This document shows positions 6,811 to 13,863 of a stretch of 64,000 bases of DNA, in pieces. Within the stretch, counting starts at the first letter, position 1. The number at the start of each line of letters is the position of its first letter. The stretch is from positions 744,001-808,000 of the forward strand of contig NZ_FOOQ01000001.1 in the NCBI RefSeq assembly GCF_900113245.1. The letters run 5' to 3'. Source of the DNA: Halopelagius inordinatus (GTDB taxonomy: Archaea > Halobacteriota > Halobacteria > Halobacteriales > Haloferacaceae). Position numbers and translations under genes: made by a program. A model generated the notes under the pieces. It was given only the letters and a program-made list of their open reading frames with translations, did no database searches and had not been told where the DNA came from.

Positions 6811-8103
6811 ATGAGTACGGACACCGAAATCAAACAAGGAATCCGTGAGCACCTCGGGCAGTTCTCATTGCACGTCCTGCTCGTGTTCGCGACGGGCCTT
6901 ACCATCGGGTCCGAGCGCGCCGTCGTACCCGTACTTGGTCGCGACGTGCTGGGCGTCGAGTCGCTACTGGTCATCGGGTCGTTCGTCGTCTCGTTCGGCT
7001 TCGTCAAGGCACTGCTCAACCTCTACGCCGGCAAGTGGGGCGGCGAGTACGGTCGCAAGCCGGTACTCATCCTCGGCTGGGCGACCGCCCTCCCACTCCC
7101 GGTCATTCTGATCTTCGCGCCGAGTTGGGGCTGGATCACCGTCGGGAACATACTGCTGGGCATCAACCAGGCGTTGACTTGGAGTATGGCCATCAACGCT
7201 AAGATCGACATCGCAGGTCCCGAGCAGCGCGGACTCGCGGTCGGTATCGACGAGGCGTTCGGCTACACCGGCGTCGCCGCCGGTGCCTGGATCACCGGCG
7301 TCATCGCTGCCCGCACGAGTCTCCGACCCGAACCGTTCTACTTCCTCGCAATCGTGGTCGTGCTGGCGTTCCTCATCTCGATCTTCCTGATCAAGGAGAC
7401 GGTCCAACTCGCGGAGGCCGAGATCGACGACGAGGACCACCACGACGCCAACCTCCCGTTCGTCGAGGTGCTGAAGCGGGCGACCTACGGTGACAAGACG
7501 CTGTTCGCCGCGGCCCAGGCCGGGCACATCGAGAAGTTCGTCGACACGCTGTTCTGGCTCGCCGTCCCGCTGTATCTCACCAGTCAGGGACTCGGGATCG
7601 CAGCTGTCGGGTTCATCGTCGGCGTCCACAGCGCGATGTACTTCCTCCAGATCGCGACCGGTGGCCTCGCGGACCGTATCGGTCGGCGTCCGCCTGTCGT
7701 CGCTGGAATGTTCCTCGCCGGTGCAGGTGTCCTCGGGATGGTCCTCGTCGAGGGCTATCTCCTGTGGGCCGTGCTCTCCGGTGTATCCGGCCTCGGGATG
7801 GCACTACTCTACCCTAATCTGATGACCGTTCCCGGCGACGCTGCCCATCCGACGTGGCGCGCGACTGGGATGGGCGTCTATCGGATGTGGCGTGACGCTG
7901 GCTACGGTGTGGGCGCGATTCTGGTCGGTCTCTCGATGGAGTTCGTGAACGCCGAGACCGCGTTCTACGTGATCGCGGCCCTGATGTTCGTCTCTGGAGC
8001 GGTTGTCTATCTGTGGATGGAAGAGACGCACCCCGAGTTCGGGACGCACGAACCACCAGCACCGGCTACTGATACGCCTGGACGGGCGGTCTCCGATGAT
8101 TGA
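6811..8103 (+). CDS. MFS transporter
   Basis: A 430-residue major facilitator with about 12 membrane segments. The MFS loop motif is visible between helices 2 and 3 (GKWGGEYGRKPVLILGW) and again in the second half (GGLADRIGRRPPVVAG). An acidic central loop (ETVQLAEAEIDDEDHHDANLP) separates the halves. It starts 3 nt after the persulfide dioxygenase stop, so the two are co-transcribed. Export of sulfite, thiosulfate or another sulfur product, or import of a sulfur substrate, is a guess from context. The sequence itself does not reveal the substrate. Confidence 0.85.
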   Translation: MSTDTEIKQGIREHLGQFSLHVLLVFATGLTIGSERAVVPVLGRDVLGVESLLVIGSFVVSFGFVKALLNLYAGKWGGEYGRKPVLILGWATALPLPVILIFAPSWGWITVGNILLGINQALTWSMAINAKIDIAGPEQRGLAVGIDEAFGYTGVAAGAWITGVIAARTSLRPEPFYFLAIVVVLAFLISIFLIKETVQLAEAEIDDEDHHDANLPFVEVLKRATYGDKTLFAAAQAGHIEKFVDTLFWLAVPLYLTSQGLGIAAVGFIVGVHSAMYFLQIATGGLADRIGRRPPVVAGMFLAGAGVLGMVLVEGYLLWAVLSGVSGLGMALLYPNLMTVPGDAAHPTWRATGMGVYRMWRDAGYGVGAILVGLSMEFVNAETAFYVIAALMFVSGAVVYLWMEETHPEFGTHEPPAPATDTPGRAVSDD

Positions 8104-8135
8104 GAGGTGTCCACTCTCGGGTTGAGATTTCACTA

Positions 8136-8185
8136 CCGTGGTATCGAACGGGTGCCCTGCTGAGGTTCACAATCCGCCCGGGACC
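8136..8185 (+). repeat. Partial, decayed copy of tRNA-Gln (attR-like)
   Basis: AATCCGCCCGGGAC (8171-8184) is identical to the tRNA-Gln 3' end. Upstream of it GGTTC matches the T loop with one extra base, and CCGTGGT at 8136-8142 matches the tRNA 5' region. The D and anticodon arms are missing. It therefore looks like a tRNA copy with an internal deletion, or an attachment site plus chance similarity. The stretch 8104-8375 holds no gene that I can support. Confidence 0.55.
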
Positions 8186-8375
8186 ATTCTATCTGACCGA
8201 CGTGAAGACGAGTAGCGGACGGTAGATTCGACACCCCGAAGACGAGAGTATCGCCGACACGCGCCGCGTCCTGACGGGTGATTCGCTATCGGTATCCGAT
8301 TTTCTGTGGATAGTGGGGCTTCGCCTCGGCTCTCCCCGGCAACGTCATCTCGCGTGGTGCCGTAGTGGTCGGTAG

Positions 8376-9191
8376 ATGCCGACGCTTCAGACGAACGGTA
8401 TAGAGACCTACTACGAGGTGAGCGGAGACGGCCCGCCTATCGTCTTCGTTCACGGCGCACTGTCCGATCATTCGGCAGCGACACAGCAATTGAGAGCGTT
8501 CAGTGACGCGTACACCGCCATCGCGTACGATGTCCGGGGCCACGGCGACACCGCGAACCCCCAGCACGCACCCTATTCGATCGACTTGTTGGCGGAGGAC
8601 CTCCGCGCGTTCATCACCGAGATGGGCCTCGAGTGTCCCGTTCTCTGCGGGGTCTCGATGGGCGGTATGATCGCTCAAGTCTACGCGAGTCGCTATCCGG
8701 ATGAGCTCAGCGGTCTCGTACTCGCCGACACGTTCTCTCCGGAGTTCCTCGGTCGGCGCGACCGAATCGAGCGATCCAGCCTGGTGAACGCTGTGGCGGG
8801 ACTCGTCCGCCTCGTAGGATACAACCGGGCGAAGGGCCTCGTGTTGTGGGTCGGACGCACACTGGAGCGAAACCAGACCACGAGTCTCCGCACCGACGCC
8901 TTCCCGGACATGGCCACCGTGGACGCCGTGAATGCCCTCGATGCGGTCGCCGACTTCCATACCACCGACATCGACCTCTCTTCGATTACCGTTCCGACGC
9001 TCATCCTCTACGGCGAACACGAAACCGCCCTAATCGGCCGCCACGCCCCGACACTGTCCGCGCGAATCCCGAACTCGACCGTCCGGCAAGTCCCCGACGC
9101 GGGCCATGCTTCCCCCTGGGATAACCCCGAGTTCTTCGAGAGCGCCATTCGAGCGTTCCTCGCATCCCGGACTCGGATCGAGGCAGAGTAG
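8376..9191 (+). CDS. Alpha/beta hydrolase
   Basis: A 271-residue alpha/beta-hydrolase fold enzyme. The oxyanion motif VFVHGALSDHS is near residue 25, the nucleophile elbow GVSMGGM near residue 93, the acid in LILYGEHET near residue 212, and the catalytic histidine in VPDAGHASPW near residue 240. The order and spacing fit the 3-oxoadipate enol-lactonase/haloperoxidase-like subgroup, but the substrate cannot be named. It stands alone, just outside the island boundary, and starts at ATG 8376. Confidence 0.85.
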   Translation: MPTLQTNGIETYYEVSGDGPPIVFVHGALSDHSAATQQLRAFSDAYTAIAYDVRGHGDTANPQHAPYSIDLLAEDLRAFITEMGLECPVLCGVSMGGMIAQVYASRYPDELSGLVLADTFSPEFLGRRDRIERSSLVNAVAGLVRLVGYNRAKGLVLWVGRTLERNQTTSLRTDAFPDMATVDAVNALDAVADFHTTDIDLSSITVPTLILYGEHETALIGRHAPTLSARIPNSTVRQVPDAGHASPWDNPEFFESAIRAFLASRTRIEAE

Positions 9192-9638
9192 AACGGCACC
9201 CCACGTCGAAACACTCGTCGCAGTCCAGACGTACGGGTCGCTCGCGCGACTGACGGTCGTGCTCCGTCTCCGAGAGCGGGGACGGTGAAAACCACTACCG
9301 AGTTCGGTGGCGCGTCCGAGCGACCCCGGTAGCGGCGCGACGAGGCTCGCTGTAGCCACGATTACGACCCTGGAGGAACCAAACGCCGAGTTCGCCGCCC
9401 GGGGTGACACTCCGGTTTCTCACCGACGAGTCGCCGAGCGTCGACGTCCGGCGAGACGGACGAGACTACTATCATATAACGGACTATTATCTGCTCTATC
9501 CGATTCGGACGCCGAAATTGGACGGGTCCGTCGATCCAGACTATCCGTTAAAGACTCGATTCAGGCGTTTTATCTTTCGTTAACGAAGTTTACTCTAAAC
9601 CGAGTACGTTATACGCTCGCGTCGATTCGTATTATTTG
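9192..9638. other. Long intergenic region, AT-rich in its second half
   Basis: No gene that I can support. An open frame at 9307-9639 (110 codons) changes from Arg-rich to AT-rich codon use and resembles no family, so I treat it as chance. From about 9470 the DNA becomes distinctly AT-rich, with repeated TTA/TAAC elements such as CCGTTAAAG, CGTTAACG and CGTTATACG. This suggests a multi-element promoter for the small membrane protein gene at 9686. Confidence 0.5.
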
Positions 9639-9689
9639 ATGACTGAAACGATCTCTCTGCTGTTCGCCGCGACGGAGGATACACGATGA
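9639..9689 (+). other. Leaderless micro-ORF (16 codons) overlapping the next start
   Basis: Reads MTETISLLFAATEDTR and stop. The ATG is 28 nt downstream of the TATA-like GTTATACG (9609-9616 region). The TGA overlaps the ATG of the membrane protein gene as ATGA. GGAGGAT at about 9675-9681 gives that gene a Shine-Dalgarno sequence inside the micro-ORF. Translation is not demonstrated. Confidence 0.4.
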
Positions 9690-9994
9690 TTTGGCAGGAC
9701 TTAATCTTCCTCGCCGGAAGCGTCTTCTCGCTTTTCGTGCTCGTGCCATCTCTCCGAGACGCGACGACTAACATTCCGCTGGGAACCTCGCTGCCCTCCG
9801 CGACTATCGGTATCGTCTACGGAACGACGTTCTTCACGCTCGGGATGACGATGTCCGCGGCGGGATCGGTTCTCACGGGACTGATGTGGAGCGTCATCGC
9901 GGTTCTCCGTTCGCCGCACCCGTTCGACGGACTGGTAGACTCGAACAGTACCGAACAGAACGCGACCCACTCCGGCCCGCAGAACGCCGACTAA
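9686..9994 (+). CDS. Small membrane protein of unknown function
   Basis: A 102-residue protein with three predicted membrane segments: about residues 3-22 (IFLAGSVFSLFVLVPSL), 37-57 (ATIGIVYGTTFFTLGMTMSA) and 58-75 (AGSVLTGLMWSVIAVL). A short polar tail rich in Asn, Ser and Gln follows. A strong Shine-Dalgarno sequence (GGAGGAT) precedes ATG 9686. It is flanked by an AT-rich promoter region and a run of five T after the stop (10020-10024) that may end the transcript. I recognise it only as a haloarchaeal-type hypothetical membrane protein. Confidence 0.7.
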   Translation: MIWQDLIFLAGSVFSLFVLVPSLRDATTNIPLGTSLPSATIGIVYGTTFFTLGMTMSAAGSVLTGLMWSVIAVLRSPHPFDGLVDSNSTEQNATHSGPQNAD

Positions 9995-10086
9995 ACGACT
10001 TTCCCGTCTCTTCGCCCTCTTTTTCGACGTCTCGCCGCTTCTCGTCTCGTCGAACGGTAGTCATACCGCGCTCGAAAAGGGAAGCG

Positions 10087-11100
10087 TCAGGTCGTCTCCG
10101 GAGCGATTTCGAGGAGACGGTCCGCCAACCGCAGCAGTTCCCCGCGTTCTTCGAGCGTCTCCGCCCACCGGTCGGGTATCGATTCGACGCCGAAGCGCGC
10201 GCCCGCGACGGCACCGGTCACCGCGCCGACGGTGTCTGCGTCGTCGCCCTCGTTTACCGCCTCGACGACCGCTTCCTCGAACGAGTCCGCGGTGAGGCCG
10301 TGGTACAGGCCGGATTCGAGCGTCGCCAACACGTAGCCGCTGTATCCGAGCGTCTCGGGGTCCGTCTCCGCGGGGAGTCCCGCCACGCGCGTCCACAGTT
10401 CGTCGGGAACCCGGTCCTCTCCGTCGATTGCGCTCAGCGCGTCGCTGACGACTCCCTCGGTGTCCGCTTCCCCGCGGACGAGCCGACGGACCACCTCGTT
10501 CAGCAGGGCGCACCCGGCCGTACAGCGGGGGTCTGCGTGCGTAATCTCCGAGGAGGCGCGACTGACTTCGGCGAGTCTGTCGGGCGTCTCGCGGTAGGCG
10601 AGAGCGTACGGGACGCACCGCATCACGCTCCCGTTGCCGGCGTTTTCTCCCTCCGCTCGCCGCTCCCAGACCCGCCGTCCGGCGTCCTCCCACGCCGTCC
10701 CCTCGCGGACCAACGCGAGCGAATCGGCGGTCGTGAGGCCGATGTCGAACGGACCGGAGTCGTACCACGCGAGGAATCGGCGGGCGACGTCCGCACCGTC
10801 GAATCGTTCCCGTTCGACGAGGCTCCGCGCGATACAGAGCGCCATCTCCGTGTCGTCGGTGACCGTCCCCGGCGGCTTGCCGTACGTCCCGTCGCCGAGC
10901 ATCTCCGTCACGCGGCCGTACTCCGCCTCGATGGCCGCGGGCGTGCGAAACTCCACCGGTCGGCCGAGCGCGTCTCCGCAGGCCAACCCGAGGAGCGTTC
11001 CCCGCGCCCGCGACCGGACGCCCGCAGAGTCGGTCCGGCGGGCCGACCGACTGCGCTCGTCTCCGTGGTCGGTCATACTCTCGTTCGGCTCCGGTGACAT
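10087..11100 (-). CDS. ADP-ribosylglycohydrolase (DraG/ARH family)
   Basis: A 337-residue ARH-type hydrolase. The family metal sites are visible: GLACGDALGRPVEF near residue 38, TVTDDTEMALCIARSL near residue 79, and the C-terminal NEGDDADTVGAVTGAVAGA near residue 290. These coordinate the two Mg ions that remove ADP-ribose from proteins or small molecules. Start: ATG 11100, or ATG 11076 (MTDHGDERSRS), which would drop eight residues. It is monocistronic and convergent with the small membrane protein gene. The natural substrate is unknown. Confidence 0.87.
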   Translation of the reverse strand: MSPEPNESMTDHGDERSRSARRTDSAGVRSRARGTLLGLACGDALGRPVEFRTPAAIEAEYGRVTEMLGDGTYGKPPGTVTDDTEMALCIARSLVERERFDGADVARRFLAWYDSGPFDIGLTTADSLALVREGTAWEDAGRRVWERRAEGENAGNGSVMRCVPYALAYRETPDRLAEVSRASSEITHADPRCTAGCALLNEVVRRLVRGEADTEGVVSDALSAIDGEDRVPDELWTRVAGLPAETDPETLGYSGYVLATLESGLYHGLTADSFEEAVVEAVNEGDDADTVGAVTGAVAGARFGVESIPDRWAETLEERGELLRLADRLLEIAPETT

Positions 11101-11166
11101 ATCAACCCTCGGTCCGCAGGGGTCGCGGGGAAACCACGAAGCGTCTCGGCCGCGACGGTCCGAGAG

Positions 11167-11916
11167 ATGCTCCGCTCACTCCGCGGCGTCGGTCGGTCCC
11201 TGTTCCGCACCGGACGGTCCGCCGTCTTTTCGGCGTACTACGCGGCCGTCCGCATCAACCACCGGCGCGAACTGTACGCCCCGCGAAAACGCGTCGGCGA
11301 CGCCGAGTTCCGAAGCTACGAACTCGTCAACAAACACGGGCGTGACCTCCTCCTCGGGCGACTCCTCACGAACTGCGCCCCCGGAGCGACGGTGTACGAC
11401 GTCGGCGCGAACACCGGCACGTACACCCTCGCAGTCGCCGCCGCGCGCCCGGACGCCTCCGTCGTCGCCTTCGAACCCAACCCCGACGTGCGCGAGCAAC
11501 TGGCGACGAACGTCCGGCGAAACGGCTTCGAGAACGTCGCGGTTCGCGGGGAGGGCGTCGGCGACCGGTCGGGAACGCGGACGTTCTATCGGTCCACCTA
11601 CGACGAACTCGGATCGTTCAGGCGGGCGAACGCCGCCGGGTGGGAGGCGCGCGTCCGAGACGCCGTCGAAGTGCCCGTCGTGACCCTCGACGACGTCGTC
11701 GCAAGCGGGGAGGTGCCGCCCCCGGACCACCTCAAAGTGGACGTCGAGGGGTTCGGCGGCGAGGTGTTCGACGGCGCGCGCGAGACGCTCGAAACCCATC
11801 GTCCGACCGTCTACTTCGAACCGCACGGACGCGAGGAGGCGTCGGCCGTCGCGTCGATACTGGACGCCGCGGGGTACTCGATTCGGACCCGTCCCGGCGC
11901 GTGGGTCGCGGAGTGA
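11167..11916 (+). CDS. FkbM-family methyltransferase
   Basis: A 249-residue SAM-dependent methyltransferase. The SAM-binding motif VYDVGANTGTYTLAVA is near residues 77-92, followed by VVAFEPNPDVREQLATNV. The FkbM signature LKVDVEGFGGEVFDGA is near residue 190. The N-terminus (about 1-40) is basic with a weak hydrophobic stretch. Family members methylate sugars or other small molecules; no glycosyltransferase cluster is nearby to suggest a target. The gene is divergent from the ADP-ribosylglycohydrolase. Confidence 0.85.
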   Translation: MLRSLRGVGRSLFRTGRSAVFSAYYAAVRINHRRELYAPRKRVGDAEFRSYELVNKHGRDLLLGRLLTNCAPGATVYDVGANTGTYTLAVAAARPDASVVAFEPNPDVREQLATNVRRNGFENVAVRGEGVGDRSGTRTFYRSTYDELGSFRRANAAGWEARVRDAVEVPVVTLDDVVASGEVPPPDHLKVDVEGFGGEVFDGARETLETHRPTVYFEPHGREEASAVASILDAAGYSIRTRPGAWVAE

Positions 11917-11998
11917 CGCGGCGGGCCCGTCGTTTCGCGGCCCCGGCCGGTTCTGAACGTCGTAACGCCTAAGAGCGGAACAACCATTAATTCGGGTA

Positions 11999-12073
11999 AT
12001 GAACTCAATGGCGAACGTTCGAACGTCCCCCCTCTCTCCGAACGCGGAGGTGGCACCGTGGACGTCGAGATAA
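11999..12073 (+). other. Upstream short ORF (24 codons) overlapping the HD-hydrolase start
   Basis: Begins MNSMANVRTSPLSPNAEV and ends at TAA 12071-12073, 16 nt inside the next gene. A TATA-like CCTAAGAG lies about 28 nt upstream of its ATG, and another (CATTAATT, about 11984) gives an alternative transcript start. A GGAGGTG sequence in its 3' part precedes GTG 12058. This is a weaker case than the ATGA-type overlaps elsewhere. Confidence 0.25.
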
Positions 12074-12747
12074 AAGAGTCCTCGGTCTCCCCCGAGGAGT
12101 TCGAGGAGATGCAGCAGTTCGTAAACGACTACCTCTCGGCGAGTGTCGAGAACGAGGACGACGGCGGCCGGATGCGGTGGTATCCGTGGCACAGTTCCGA
12201 GTACCGCTTCAACCACATCCTCAACGTGGTAGACCTCGCTTCGACCATCGCCCGCCGCGAGGGCGCGGACGTAGACGTCGTCCGCGTCGCCGCCCTCTTT
12301 CACGACATCTCGAAGCTAGAGGCCGAACAGGACGTCCACGCGGAGGAGGGCGCGCGCGTCGCCCGCGAGTATCTGGAGGCGCGCGGCGAGTTCCCCCAGT
12401 CGTTCGTCGAACAGGTCTGTCAGGTCGTCTCGACCCACTCGTATCAGGGCCCGTTGACGGACGTCTCCTTGGAGACGCGGTGTCTCATCGAGGCGGACAT
12501 CCTCGACAAGGTGGGCGCGAACGGAACGGCGTTGATGCTCCTGCGGATGGGCTACGAGGCGCGCACCCACATGGAGGCCTCCGAGATGGTCGAACGCGTC
12601 CTCGAACGCGGGCGCGACGCGACCGACCGAGTCGAGAGCGACGCCGCCGAAAGCATCGCCTACCAACGACTCAAGCGCGTCAAGTGGTTCCGCGAGTGGT
12701 TAGAGGAGGAGGTTCCCGGCATGGACCACGAGGAGTTCGGCGTCTGA
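12058..12747 (+). CDS. HD-domain phosphohydrolase
   Basis: A 229-residue HD-superfamily hydrolase. Metal ligands can be followed in order: the histidine in YRFNHILNVVDLA near residue 53, the HD pair in AALFHDISKLEAE near 81, and later acidic/histidine sites VHAEEGARVA and EADILDKVGANG. These proteins hydrolyse phosphate esters of nucleotides or related compounds; the substrate is not evident. The start is GTG 12058 behind the Shine-Dalgarno sequence GGAGGTG. It converges with the epimerase gene after a gap of 30 nt. Confidence 0.85.
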   Translation: MDVEIKESSVSPEEFEEMQQFVNDYLSASVENEDDGGRMRWYPWHSSEYRFNHILNVVDLASTIARREGADVDVVRVAALFHDISKLEAEQDVHAEEGARVAREYLEARGEFPQSFVEQVCQVVSTHSYQGPLTDVSLETRCLIEADILDKVGANGTALMLLRMGYEARTHMEASEMVERVLERGRDATDRVESDAAESIAYQRLKRVKWFREWLEEEVPGMDHEEFGV

Positions 12748-12777
12748 GACGGCCGACGGGGCGGCGACGCCGGTTCC

Positions 12778-13767
12778 TCAGAGCGTGTCGAGTATCGAGA
12801 GGACCGACTCCTCGGCGTCGCGTCCGGGGTCGTGTTCCGCCCCGTCTCTGTCCGCGTCGCGGTGGTCTTCGACGCTCCGGGCCATCGCCTCGCCGACGGG
12901 CGTCGAGTCCCATCCGAGAGCGGCGAGTTCGCTCGTATCGAGCAGGTGCGGGTAGTCGCGGTAGAAGACGAAGTCGTCGCCGGAGAGACCGGCCGCCGCG
13001 AGTTCGCGTTCCCCCGCGTGGACTACCTCCACGTCCGTCCCCGCGGCGTCGGCTATCTCGTGGACCGTCTCTTCGAGGGTGAGCGCTCGCCTGTCACCGA
13101 CGTTGTACGCCGTCCCCGCCTCGCCCTCTTCTGCGACGAGGCGCAACGCCGTCGCCACGTCTTCGACGTACGCGCGGTGCCAGACGTTCGTCCCGTCGCC
13201 GGGGACGACCACGCGGTCGTAGTTCTCGACGCGGTCGATCCAGTAGTCGAGTCGCTCCGTGTAGTCGTGGGGGCCGTAGACGATGGTCGGACGGACGGAC
13301 ATCGCGTCGACGCCGCGACTCGCCGCGTCGAAGACGACTCTGTCGCCCTCGGCCTTCCGTGGGCCGTAACTCTCCGCGGAGTCGTCGGTCAACTGGTCGT
13401 CGGAACACGGGCAGAGTTCCGTGATGCCCTCTCGCTTCGGTATCTCTTCTGCGCCGTACGCGGCACCGCTCGAAACGTAGACGTAGGCGTCCGCGTTCGA
13501 GAATATCTCCGTCGCGGCGACGACCTCTCGGGGTTTGTACGCCACGCAGTCGAAGACGGCGTCGGGTTCGACGGCCGCGTTCGCGGACCTGAGAGCGCCG
13601 TCGTCCGTCCTGTCGCCTTCGACGTGCCGGACGCGGGCGTCGTCCTCGAAGGGGTTGTCGTGGTTCCCGCGGTTGAAGATAACGACGTCGTAGCCGTTCT
13701 CTACGAGGTCCGAGACGAGGTGGCGGCCGATGAAGCGGGTGCCGCCGACGACGAGTGCGGTGTCCAT
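12778..13767 (-). CDS. NAD-dependent epimerase/dehydratase (extended SDR)
   Basis: A 329-residue extended SDR enzyme. The nucleotide-binding glycine motif ALVVGGTRFIGRHLV is at residues 4-18. The catalytic segment YVSSGAAYG is near 96, and the YxxxK pair in SYGPRKAEGDRV is near 136. C-terminal features include VRPTIVYGPHDY and AYNVGDRRALTLEE, as in nucleotide-sugar epimerases and reductases. The exact substrate is unknown. The GGTRF variant of the glycine motif resembles the plant CSP41/mRNA-binding SDR subgroup, so a nucleotide-sugar role is not certain. It lies downstream of no obvious partner. Confidence 0.82.
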   Translation of the reverse strand: MDTALVVGGTRFIGRHLVSDLVENGYDVVIFNRGNHDNPFEDDARVRHVEGDRTDDGALRSANAAVEPDAVFDCVAYKPREVVAATEIFSNADAYVYVSSGAAYGAEEIPKREGITELCPCSDDQLTDDSAESYGPRKAEGDRVVFDAASRGVDAMSVRPTIVYGPHDYTERLDYWIDRVENYDRVVVPGDGTNVWHRAYVEDVATALRLVAEEGEAGTAYNVGDRRALTLEETVHEIADAAGTDVEVVHAGERELAAAGLSGDDFVFYRDYPHLLDTSELAALGWDSTPVGEAMARSVEDHRDADRDGAEHDPGRDAEESVLSILDTL

Positions 13768-13863
13768 GTCCTCGTCGAAGGCTGGGCCGGAGAAAAACGT
13801 GGCAGATGCGGCGGCCGGTTCCGGTAGTTCCGCGCGGTCGGCGCGTGCGGACGGTCCGGGCGT

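Larger units (their letters stand above)
4572..8184. mobile_element. Putative tRNA-targeted genomic island (sulfur genes), no integrase
   Basis: The tRNA-Gln 3' sequence AATCCGCCCGGGAC (4572-4585) recurs exactly at 8171-8184. Allowing one inserted base, the match extends leftwards through GGTTC. This is the att-site pattern left when an element integrates into a tRNA 3' end and restores the gene. Between the repeats lie three intact genes (HTH-10 regulator, rhodanese/persulfide dioxygenase, MFS transporter) and about 280 bases of non-coding or decayed sequence next to the tRNA. The DNA looks somewhat less GC-rich than its flanks. No integrase or excisionase is visible, so the island is probably fixed. 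That it is mobile DNA is inference. Confidence 0.55.

Noticed and set aside
9307-9639. 110-codon plus-strand frame in the AT-rich spacer
   Set aside because: Codon composition changes midway, no homology that I recognise, and the AT-rich half looks like a promoter.
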